NCBI RefSeq assembly: GCF_964340395.1
Contig: NC_135564.1
Span: forward strand, 1,255,001-1,319,000
Length of the DNA stretch: 64,000 nt
From: Glandiceps talaboti
Lineage: Eukaryota; Hemichordata; Enteropneusta; Spengelidae
Reading direction: 5' to 3'
How positions within the stretch are numbered: position 1 is the first letter of the stretch; each line of letters begins with the position of its first letter. The notes below the pieces were generated by a model. The model had not been told where the DNA came from. It saw nothing but the letters and a program-made list of their open reading frames with translations, and ran no database searches. Positions 38,396 through 48,730 of this stretch are shown here, one piece after another. A program made the position numbers and the translations under genes.

Positions 38396-38635
38396 ACTCC
38401 CGCCCCCTACCTCCATCCAACCATGCCATGTCGCCCCCTCTATTCAAAATATGCCACTCCCCCCCTACCTCCATCCAACCATGTCATGTCACCCCCTCTA
38501 TTCAAAATATACCACTCCCCCCCTACCTCCATCCAACCATGTCACGTCGCCCCCTCTATTCAAAATGTACCACTCCCTCCCCCTACCTCCATCCAACCAT
38601 GTGATGTCGCCCCCTCCTGTTAAACTGCCTAAAGC
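38396..38635. repeat. C-rich minisatellite, about 60-bp unit, 4 copies
   Basis: CTACCTCCATCCAACCATGT and CGCCCCCTCTATTCAAAAT recur four times between 38406 and 38620. Units are nearly identical. Confidence 0.92.
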
Positions 38636-38930
38636 TTTGATACAAATTCTATCTTTTGTACAGTCGGTCTACTGTTCTACATTCCACCAAACTACCCCAT
38701 CCCTAGCTCCCTAGCTTGATTCAAATATGTATCTTTTGTACAGTCAGTCAACTGTTCTACATTCCACCAAACTACCCCATCCCTAGCTCCCTAACTTTGA
38801 TTCAAATATGTATCTTTTGTACAGTCAGTCAACTGTTCTACATTCCACCAAACTACCCCATCCCTAGCTCCCTAACTTTGATTCAAATATGTATCTTTTG
38901 TACAGTCAGTCAACTGTGCTACATACATTC
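38636..38930. repeat. 80-81-bp minisatellite, 4 copies
   Basis: ATCTTTTGTACAGTCAGTCA or a variant starts at 38651, 38731, 38812 and 38893. Units share CTGTTCTACATTCCACCAAA and CCCCATCCCTAGCTCCCTA. It directly abuts the preceding array. Confidence 0.95.
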
Positions 38931-39221
38931 TTGCCCAGATATTTATATATTCTGCAAATGCTGTCTGCCTTCTCTACAGTAGTGACTTGTGAACATTCTG
39001 TACATAATTCATCGATGTTAAAGCCATGTTTAAATTACTGTCTTCTCCTGAATTTTAATGTGCTTGTTCCTAATTTTCAGACTTGTATTCAACTGTGATT
39101 TGATTTTGTCAGTACTTGTAATTTTGTTTTTATCTTCAATTTTTATGTAACTGTCACACAAAACAATATTATTAGGTTCACGGAGATTAAAGTTGTATTG
39201 CAATGACTTAATTTCCAAGAT

Positions 39222-39310
39222 GACATACCCCACCCCACCACATCCCCCACCCCACCACATCCCCACCCCCACCACATCCCCACCCCATCCAAGCCCAATC
39301 CGAGTCCCAA
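39222..39310. repeat. CCCCACCACATCC simple repeat
   Basis: C/A-rich turns of CCCCACCACATCC. The glycine/tryptophan open frames on the minus strand are artefacts. Confidence 0.9.
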
Positions 39311-39804
39311 TCCACTGTTTTTAGATACCAATATCTGTATAGATTTATGAAAATATTGCTATGTGTAAAAATAAAGTTCTTTTGATATAATAATCCATAT
39401 GCCAATGTCATCATCATTCCAGAATGACAAGTGGAATAAATTTTCACATATTGAGAAAGATAAATTTATTATCATTAAAAAAATATGACTTGTGCATCAT
39501 TATTGGTAAACTGATATGTTTGCAGATGCATTTGTTGAAATGGTCTGGGGAACATAGCCAGAATTTATTTCATCCACAAACTTTGCATTAAAAACACTTC
39601 CTATTAGAATAATAGTATATTGTGCATCAAAATCACCTTTTTAAAAATATTGGCTTTTTATGGTTTTTTCGTTTTGTTTTCTTCTGTGGTGGTTTAACTT
39701 GACTTTATATACCTATATTTGTATATACACAGACATAAAGTATTATATTACCTGCCGAGGAATAGAAAGGTACATACCATGACAGCCCATGGAATCTACC
39801 AGTT

Positions 39805-39897
39805 GACACATTAGTTCAATTGGCTAGAGCACTCTGGCTTAAATAGTACCGCTATTTGGGTATTAACGTGGGATCGAATCCTACACTTGATACTTTT
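39805..39897 (+). pseudogene. tRNA-like Pol III unit (tRNA pseudogene or SINE head)
   Basis: An A-box-like TAGTTCAATTGG (39812-39823) with a D stem GTTC/GAGC, and a B-box-like GGATCGAATCC (39871-39881) with a paired T stem GTGGG/CCTAC, are present at a plausible spacing of about 58 bp. A TTTT terminator follows at 39894. The acceptor arms pair poorly and the middle (45 nt between D and T arms) is too long for a normal anticodon arm, so it is not a working standard tRNA. A tRNA-derived SINE head is the main alternative, although no SINE body is recognised after it. Confidence 0.5.
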
Positions 39898-40779
39898 CTT
39901 TCCTCAATTTCATTTCATATATGTATATAAAATGTTATCATTAATATCACTATTCTATACATATATTGGTTAATATTAGTTATGTGCAGTTTATCAAATA
40001 TATTATTTTTGGCAAACATTATGACAAAGCTCAGTAGAACTACGAGAGGGTTTACAAACATTGCAAACACCCATGCTGGTTTTTTTTAAAAGACATTGCA
40101 AATAATCTATCGTATTTGTTAAACTCTATATTATATCTTCATGAGACAAGACACCAATCTGAGCTACATCCCAACTTTATAGCTCATTTATCTCATCATC
40201 AACATACCTGTTTCATCCTTAAAGTAAATCTTTAACACGATATATATACGACAACACAATGATGTTAAATCCATCTCTCTCTTTTTTATGGCAACATTTA
40301 TCACTCTCATCCCGTTTTTATCCTCGTGTCATTTGCCTACTGTGGTAATGACAAGGGTTGCAGGTACTAAAATCATCTATGATCTAAGTCAGTGATATCA
40401 AATCTCATTTCTTGTTATTTATAGCGTTTTTTAATACTCCTCAATGATGTAATGTGGTTTTTATGACATCATATTATTATTGTTATATCATTTCTCCCCG
40501 GTTATCTCTTAACTTGTATGTACAAGGTGTTAAAATTTAACATCTCATTACCAATGGAATTGAATTATTTTAAATCCGGTGTCAGATGGGCAGGGTTACC
40601 ATGGGAATGCTGGAAATATGCTGACATAATTATGAACATGTATAATATTTCCTTTTTATTTTTGTACTGATAGTTCTTTCTATTTATGTGTGATATAGTA
40701 GGCAAACTCTACACCGGGTTCTACACCAAAATTACTGTACAGCATATTAAATAGAAATCTACAGTTGTATCATACCAGA

Positions 40780-41380
40780 TGTCCTTCCTAATCAAACATA
40801 TCAGAACTGTTTAACCTGGAAAAAAAACACTTTACATAAATTATGACATACAATTTCGTCTGATTTTTATTATACTTGATGTTGTTAATTTTGATGATAT
40901 TGATATCAAAACTACACTACGTGTAACTAGAGAATTATTTTTACAACCAACAATGAATTCAGTGAATAATTGTTACAATACCAATAACCAGAAATTGTAC
41001 ATAATAAATAATATCCAGTAAAGGTCAACTGTATCCATAACTAGGACAGAATTAAGTTGACATCATGATCACATTGGGTGCTGATTTTTGGGTACAGCCC
41101 CTAAAATTAATTTCACTGGCTGCATTGCACCATACATGATACTACTATGTGTACAGCTGCATAAATACACCTATCAAGTATATTTACCTACTGTTTGGCA
41201 CAGGTGATTCAATACTATTCAGGGAGTACATTCTTACAAGTAAGTCATTATATCTGACAAAATAGTTTCAAAAGATGTCCCAGTTGCAGATACAAAGATA
41301 CCTGAGCTCCTTGACCTGAGTAAAAACACTTCACATAAATCATAAAATACAGTTTGGTTTCGTTCATTTTCATGCTATTA
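40780..41380 (-). mobile_element. Dispersed element C, copy 2 (inverted), between direct repeats
   Basis: The core 40922-41200 is the reverse complement of copy 1 (GCTGATTTTTGGGTACAGCC, ACAATACCAATAACC). It is flanked by a diverged direct repeat of about 80 bp: CCTGGAAAAAAAACACTTTA near 40817 and CCTGAGTAAAAACACTTCAC near 41317, each followed by ATAAAT-AT-A-ATACA. Confidence 0.55.
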
Positions 41381-42033
41381 ATATTAAAAAAAAAACTGTT
41401 GCAAATTTTTCAACATTACAACTTTCGCTGGCAATATAGACAACTTTGACATTTCACGCTACATGTACCATACTTTGACAGAATCAAGATTAGATAATGG
41501 AGGCCACTATTAAACTAAATTTTCTCTCAATTTTCATTTTTTTCATTGAAATTTTATTTTTCATTGAAATTTTATTTATTTAATTCATATGGATTAAACC
41601 ATTATTTATAGGGGACCTCTGGGCATACTAATGGGAAAATCTTGTATTTGTGCAGTTTTTTGATATATTGCTATTTTCGGAACACCTGATGTAATCACAC
41701 TCTACATTGACGATATCATTTAAAGAACTAATGCATTTAGTACTTTTAACTGGTGTTTGAAAGAAGTTGTAGCCAAATGTGAAAAACCCAAAAATTAATT
41801 TAATCTTTGTCCTGCACCAAAATACTTGGATAAATCCTAACTTTCGAGCCGAGTCCAGTAAAAAGTTAAAAATAATTTTTTTTTAAAAATTATTTGTAAC
41901 TATTCATCTGTACAAATATGTCTTCAACAAAACTTTGTAGTGTTTTAAAACCATAAAAAATTTATAGTGCTTTTAAGATTGTAAGATGTTTTGTAAGTGC
42001 AAGAGACACTACTATATTTTAATATACAAGAAT

Positions 42034-42585
42034 GGTAAGTGAAATTTACGTCACTATATTTTAACAGATAAGGCTGGTAAGTGAAACATACGTCACTATA
42101 TTTTAACAGACAAGGCTGGTAAGTGAAACATATGTCACTATATTTTAACATATAAGGTTGGTAAGTGAAACATATGTCACTATATTTTAACAGACAAGGC
42201 TGGTAAGTGAAACATACGTCACTATATTTTAACAGACAAGGCTGGTAAGTGAAACATACGTCACTATATTTTAACAGACAAGGCTGGTAAGTGAAACATA
42301 TGTCACTATATTTTAACATAAGGCTGGTAAGTGAAACATATGTCACTATATTTTAACATACAAGGTTGGTAAGTGAAACATGTCACTATATTTTAATAGA
42401 CAAGGCTGGTAAGTGAAACATATGTCACTATATTTTAACATACAAGGATGTTAAGTGAAACATACGTCACTATATTTTAACATACAAGGCTGGTAAGTGA
42501 AACATATGTCACTATATTTTAACATACAAGGATGTTAAGTGAAACATGTCACTATATTTTAACATACAAGAATTGTTAAGTGAAA
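42034..42585 (+). repeat. 42-bp minisatellite, about 13 copies, each with GGTAAGTGAAA
   Basis: GGTAAGT starts at 42034, 42076, 42118 and 42160 and continues at about 42 bp to 42540; two late units have TGTTAAGTG instead. Units also share GTCACTATATTTTAACA. The period is 14 codons and the minus strand stays open for 133 codons as a tyrosine/cysteine-rich repeat, not taken as a gene. Confidence 0.94.
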
Positions 42586-42839
42586 TGTACATTATTTACA
42601 ATAATCCACAGACAAGGACGGTGGTCATCATATCACGACCCATATGGGGACAAGAGTTAATCTAGCAGATAGACCTTCTATATGTATACATGTACTTGAA
42701 GGACATCTTATCTAACAGCAGGCACTAAAACTTTATCTTAATAACCTTTCAGACACTTGCAATGTACTCTGACATCATTCCTACTATCACATCAGATATT
42801 TCATACAAACTTACTTCAGTTTCCACTGATCTTCATATT

Positions 42840-43570
42840 GCCTTTGTTGTTCTGAAATCACTGTGAAAACACTATTTTTGTGTATTTTCAAAGATATCTG
42901 CTTTCATAAAATTTAGGTGAAATACTGTAACAGTTGTGGGTTTTCATTATTTTCCATTGCTTTTTTTCTACTTTCTAAAAATTCAGGTGAAATACTTCAA
43001 GGTTGTTTCACTATTTTTTCTGCATTATCAAATTAAGCTGAAATAATTTCTAGTTTTTCATCATTTTTATTAAATAATTTTTTTTCTGCTGTCATAGAAT
43101 TCTGGTAAAATAACTTCTTTTATTTCAAATTTTTTTTTTAATTATCATTTTTCCACATGAAAACATTATTCACTTGTTTAAATATCTCATTTCTGCTTTC
43201 ATAAAAAAATTCTGATGAAAATAATTATTTCACTGAGAATTTTGATATTTTTTAGTATAATCTGTATGAAAACACTATTTCCTATATCAGATAGCTCTTT
43301 TTTGCTTTTATAAATTATGGTGATAATACTTCTGTTTCTCAGTGTATTTTGACCTTTTCTTAAGTATTGTGTTTTCCCTATGTAAACACTATTTACTATT
43401 TTAAACCTCTCATTTCTGCATTCATAAACTGTTGTGAAAATACTTCTGAGTTTGTTTTTGAAACAATAATTTAGATCATATGTCTTTTCTGTTGGAACAG
43501 AAACCTCACTAAACCTACTTTCTATTATTTTCATATTTTTTCTGCTTTTAAATAAATAAAGTTGTTTCAT
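42840..43570. repeat. Degenerate T-rich tandem repeat, about 110-bp unit
   Basis: TTTCTGCTTTCATAAA, GGTGAAATACTTC and GAAAACACTATTT-type phrases return about seven times in the same order. The 124-codon minus-strand frame at 43199-43573 is made of these diverged units. Confidence 0.6.
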
Positions 43571-43794
43571 CAAGTTTTTTCAATGCATCACTTCCAAACC
43601 CAACAACAAGAAAAGCAATCTAACTATTAACACATGTACTACTCTTTGCATTCAAAATTGAATCCTAAAAAATTAAGAATTCAACAGCTACCTCTCAATT
43701 CACAGACCTTTCATTGGTCACAGGTTTTGTTTTCCTTGCAGAGCTAGACCACAGTTACACATCTGTCACAAAAAATTCAGAGAGATTTACTTCT

Positions 43795-44225
43795 GGCGGT
43801 GAAATCTACCCAAGTTCTTCCTGGTAATTTCCCAGGGTTCCCCACCAAAATTATGGAACAAGGTAAAGAAATATATTCACATTTGACCAGATTTCCTGCT
43901 CTCTTACCTGGGTTCCCCTCAATTATTAGGTTACAAGGTCTGAAAATCTATGCAAGTTTTACCAGATTTCATCTTCTTTGTTACCAGGGTTACCCACCAA
44001 AATTATAGCACAAGATATTGAAATCTATGCAAGTTTTACCAGGTTACCCTTCCCTTCTCTTAAGTTCCCCATGGTCACTATAATTATATGGTACAAGGTG
44101 TGGAAATGTATGCAAATTTCACAGGAGTCTCTCCTGTTACTGGATTCTCAACCATTATTCGCTACAAGGTATCAAACATATGCAAATTTTACCAGATTCC
44201 CCCCATTCTAAACCTTACCAAAAGC
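43795..44225 (+). repeat. Dispersed 80-bp monomer family, locus 4
   Basis: Five diverged monomers with CAGGGTTCCCCACCAAAATT, GCAAGTTTTACCAGATT and TACAAGGT, spaced about 80-85 bp. Open frames of 69 and 77 codons reflect the monomer and look alike at protein level only because the DNA is alike. Confidence 0.75.
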
Positions 44226-45414
44226 ACTGAAATTAGCAATATAATAGAATAGAATCTTAATTGCATCCATCAAGAAAACTACATTTCTTCATTGGAATTT
44301 CTGCAATTAGTATTTGGTGCTAAAACAAACTAGTAAATATACAAACTACAGTAATAAATAGTTAACAAACAAACAAACAAAAATAGGTGGCACTAGAGGA
44401 AATATGTAAACACATAACAGCTGTATTGCTTCCGGTATGTTACATAACAAAGACAGTGGGACTGACATCATATGTTGCTTCTATTCATAGATACTCAATA
44501 TCCTATTGATTAACTTATTCTAATTAAGACCTCATCATTGGGTCATCTTCATTATCATGTCACTATTAGCCCGGAACATCATTGACTTTAAAAACATTAT
44601 CTATAGAGGCTAGAGGAAGGAATCTGTCAACTTTAATACAATTCATAATCAGAGGCACACTCAACAAATCACATTTTTTTACAAATATCATTTAAATTCC
44701 TTTAAACCAAAATGTGAAATAATCACAATTTATTCAAATACCAGAATAAAGAAATGAGTTTTTCCTTGTTTATCCACATGCACATGTACAATTTTAAATT
44801 TGTTGTTGCAACAATATTTACGATATTTATTTTTTTCTCTGTCATCTTATTAGACCATGTACCACAGAACTGATATTTTAAACTAAAAACTTCCACTCAT
44901 ATTTATTCATTTTTTATTTTGGGGGCAAATTTCAGGACATTTCATATTTCCCTACTTTCTATCATTTCATTGAAATATTAATATGTAAATAAAACATAAC
45001 ACCAACATGGCTAGTGCCTAATTTGGACACCCAAGTCGTCTGAAACAAAAAATAGTAAATAGAAATGTCACTTTTTCCCTATACTTTTCCTTTAAATTTT
45101 CCAGGGTAAATAAGACATACCATCAATTTGTCAATTCCCTTTTAAAAAGATATATCTGACATTTTCGTCAGCCTATTGAAAGAACAAATAATTGTTCATC
45201 GACAATAGTTCAGATTATCATATTCAGCTTAACTCTGTAACAGATTTCGATGGCTATGAATAGACTTCATTTTTTTCAATCTGAATCTATCTATCCCTGA
45301 CATAAAATATTATCAGTGAGTCATTTAACCAAATAAGCTCATCAAGGTTGTAAGGATCAATGTTTCTAAAAACAACATCATGTCACATCTGGTTGAAACT
45401 TAAAAATAATCCAG

Positions 45415-46030
45415 ACAGGAAACCTTTTCACCCAGGCAGTTGTTTTTTTCTTTTTTTCTTTAAGGTCAGCATGAAGTAGGTAGTCTGGCAGATTTCATCA
45501 GAGGTGTTCCTCCCAAAGAGCTCTTCAACGTATAGTCAATTTAATCAGATTTGCCTGTCTCTGACATAGCCTCCCACCTTCTCCAACCACCACAACCCCC
45601 ATCCCACCCTCGCCTCAATATGTCTGTATTGCTTGGGCAAAGAAACGCCCCGGTCAACATTTGTTGTTGTTGAGGTTAGTATGAAATAGGTGTAGTCTGG
45701 CATTACTTCAGGGGAGGTTCTCTCCAAAAGAGAGCTCTTCAATGTTTACTAGTCAATTTTTTTCTTACCCCGACCACACACACACCCCCACCCCCATCCT
45801 CATATGTACCCCATACGTGTTAGAGTGGACTGGACACCATGTCACCCAGCCAGTTTTTTTTGTTGAGGCCAGTTTAAAATAGCTAGTCAAACAAACTTCA
45901 ACACGAGTTTTTCCTTGCAAAGAAGTGGAGTACATAAACCAGATCCCCATGTCCCTGACCCCCCTGACTACCCCAACCCCCACTCTCATACTGAATTCAC
46001 CTCTCCTTTTTAATAAAATTTGGACATGGC
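45415..46030. repeat. Tandem repeat, about 210-bp unit, 3 diverged copies
   Basis: CACCCAGGCAGTTGTTTTTT / GTCACCCAGCCAGTTTTTTT, GAAGTAGGTAGTCTGGCAG / GAAATAGGTGTAGTCTGGCA, AAAGAGCTCTTCAA and a C-rich block ending CCCCCACCCCC repeat in the same order. Confidence 0.7.
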
Positions 46031-46234
46031 TAAAAAACAAGTTACCAATAATTAAAGTCCTTTGCTACGGGATATGAACTCTCCTAACAGCAATGAGGAA
46101 ATCTGGGTTTATTTACACACTTGTCTGTACATTTTAACCTTATCTAAATTGACAGCAGTGATAAATTTTGGCAATTTTGTTGGTATTTCCGTTTCAGTAC
46201 ATGTGGCTACATACTCACATAAGTTTATTATCAG

Positions 46235-46430
46235 CTTAGGGCACATGTAATTACTGTATGTTCAAACTCTACATGTTTATGACACCATTGATTTTATTTT
46301 GTTGTAAAAATACTCCTACTCAGAACATGTGGACATTGTAATTGTTGTTTGTTCAAGCTCTATACATGAATAATATTGTAAATTTTACTATTGATATTAT
46401 TTTGTTGGAAACAACAATTTTGAAATTTGC
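46235..46430. repeat. Two-copy repeat, about 110-bp unit
   Basis: ACATGT-AATTACTGTATGTT and TTCAAACTCTACATG, then TATTTTGTTG, occur twice in the same order. Confidence 0.55.
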
Positions 46431-46829
46431 ACCTGAAATTATAAAGGGTAAACTCTTCTGGAGTTCAATTCAGATGGGAGGGTAGTACACGACAATGTAA
46501 CATCAACTCATTAAGCCAACATTTGTCAAGGCTAATATTTGTTACTGAGAGGTATCATTCAAATGGGATATGTTTTAGAGTGATTCAGCACATTTCATTG
46601 ACATTTTGTTGAGGAAAAAGGGCTTCAAGTTACATCCTGGAAAACCTGCAAGCTAACAAATCACAGGAAAACTATTAAAGTTTACTACCCTTGAAAAAGA
46701 TTCCAAAAACACTTCTCTTATTATCAGGAATTCTTGTTGTCAAAACTAGATTTAGAAAGTGACCTGCTTTTACTAACATGAGAATGTGATCATGAATTAC
46801 TGTGACATATATCATGTATAATTTGTCAA

Positions 46830-47080
46830 AACACAACCATTACAATCACTGCCATCTGATATCCCATGTAAATAAATCTTGGTCTTTACACAAGCATTGT
46901 TTACAAATTTGTCACAATGTATCAAGTAGTTACAAGTGTACCACAGTGTATCAAGTCATTGACTTTGCTAGTCCCATCACTCAAAGTACACTGCCACCAA
47001 ACATCCCAAGTAAACAAATTACAATCTCTATACACATGTATTGTTTACAAATAAATTTTGTCATACAATTGTAGAATGTA
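46830..47080. repeat. Two-copy repeat, about 170-bp unit
   Basis: ACTGCCATCTGATATCCCAT / ACTGCCACCAAACATCCCAA followed by GTAAA-AAAT and CATTGTTTACAAAT / GTATTGTTTACAAAT. Both units are diverged. Confidence 0.5.
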
Positions 47081-47200
47081 ATCAATTCAAGGCCATAAGC
47101 TTTGAGAGTTCAATTCACCCTTCAAAACAATGCTACCCACACATAAATCAAAACACCAGACCTATATTTTCATACCATATTGTTCTTTATGCCTACTATA

Positions 47201-47444
47201 TAGACTGTCGACAGTCGTTTGTGCCTTTTTGCTACGTTTCATCTAAATCAAAGTCGTCGCCTCGCTCCGTAGCACTGGATAATGCATACATACTGATAGA
47301 AACTGCGATTGTCGAAGGCACGAACTGTCAGTAGCACTCGCTGATCAGTACGTGGTTATGGTATTGCTCCGGATCGGAGCGAGGCAACGACTTTAGTTTT
47401 AGATAAAACGTAGCAAAAAGGCATGAATGACTGTCGACAGTCTA
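47201..47444. mobile_element. Foldback MITE (MULE-like) with 70-bp arms and 9-bp target duplication
   Basis: The left terminus TAGACTGTCGACAGTC and its inverted copy at the right end open two arms of about 70 bp with roughly 88 percent identity; both include TGCCTTTTTGCTACGTTT and GCCTCGCTCCG. The perfect 9-bp direct repeat CCTACTATA flanks the element (47192-47200 and 47445-47453). A 9-bp duplication with long arms is typical of Mutator-like (MULE) non-autonomous elements. Differences between arms are mostly transitions. The end itself holds a perfect 14-bp palindrome GACTGTCGACAGTC. No coding capacity. Confidence 0.85.
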
Positions 47445-47849
47445 CCTACTATATTGTCTGGCTTAAAACCACACTGAGAAAAAATTCACAGAAAAAACAT
47501 AACATGGGCTGTATATAAACACTGCACATGGAGATTATAGTTTACTGAAACCTCAGACCACTAATGGTCTGAGCTGAAACACATGGCCACGACATTTCAT
47601 TTTCTTGGTTTATTTTCTAATTGTTTATTTTTATCTTTATTTATTTTTTTTGTGCTTTTATATTTATGTTTCATTGTATTTCAGACCAGTTTTTTCATTT
47701 CTGTCAATTCCAGACCTGACTGTTACATTAACAGATTCTATTTCTCACTATAGTATTGCTTCATTAACCTGTTACATCAACACAGGGTAAACCAATCTCT
47801 CTGTCTTTTCACTACAGTTCATTCATAGTATTCTATTTGCCTAGGACAG

Positions 47850-48330
47850 TGGTGGTGTTTGGCTAGCCAAGAGGAAACCCCTACCCCTTTCCATATGGGG
47901 AGGAAGGGGTAGTCACCTCAGAAAGTCATGGGAAGGGGTGTTTGGCTAGCCAAGAGAAAACCCTACCCCTTTTTATATGGTGGTGGTGGCAGGGGGGCAG
48001 AGGGGTATTCACCTTGAAAAGTGATGTCAGTGTTTGGCTAGCCAAGAGAAAAACCCTTCTCCATTGTACATGGTGGTGATGGTGGTGGGAGGGGGGCAGG
48101 AGGGTATTCACATAGAAAAGTGATGGGTGTGTTTGGCTAGTCAAGAGAGAAAAAAACCTACTCCTTTGCAGAGTCCAGACACCACATAAATGATGGACAC
48201 CCCCAAAACAACCAACTCCTTTTCATACATAAACAATACAAAGTGATGGGTGTGTTTGGCTAGTCAAGAGAGAAAAAAACCTACTCCCTACTTTTCAGAG
48301 TCCACACACCGCATAAATAACGGACACCCA
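47850..48330. repeat. Tandem repeat with TTTGGCTAGCCAAGAG, about 5 diverged copies
   Basis: GTGTTTGGCTAGCCAAGAG (later GGCTAGTCAAGAGAG) recurs near 47856, 47939, 48030, 48130 and 48251, with GTGATGGGTGTG and CCTACTCC blocks. TTGGCTAGCCAA is a perfect 12-bp palindrome. Confidence 0.8.
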
Positions 48331-48537
48331 TCAATTTAATACTCAAAAATAATATTAGTCTTGTGGTGCCTTTTCCAAGGTAACCCTTTAACTTAAGACA
48401 AAATGTAAAGTCCATTTAAAATGTAAAGTCCATATCAGATGTGGTTTCCAAAAAGAAAAGGGAAAACAAAGCTGTTAAAACTAAACATTGAGAAATTTAG
48501 GACTAGACAGTGAAGAAAACAAAGCACTCAGTTAATA

Positions 48538-48730
48538 TTTAGCGGTGGTATTTAGATTTCAGGAAGAGAATTTCCAAAACAAGCTGTACACATTATGTGT
48601 AGAGGTGGTATTTAGATTTCAGGTAGGAAACTTCAAAAACAAAACTGTACACATTATGTAAGAGGTGGCATTTAGATTTCAGGTAGGAAATTTCCAAAAC
48701 AAAGCTGTACACATTGTGTTTAGATGAACA
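48538..48730. repeat. 60-bp tandem repeat, 3 copies
   Basis: GGTGGTATTTAGATTTCAGG and CTGTACACATTATGT recur at about 60-bp steps. Weaker relatives (GAAAACAAAGCTGTTAA) continue on both sides, 48450-48950. Confidence 0.8.

Noticed and set aside
43199-43573. Minus-strand open frame of 124 codons, lysine/isoleucine-rich
   Set aside because: Composed of diverged copies of the T-rich 110-bp repeat.
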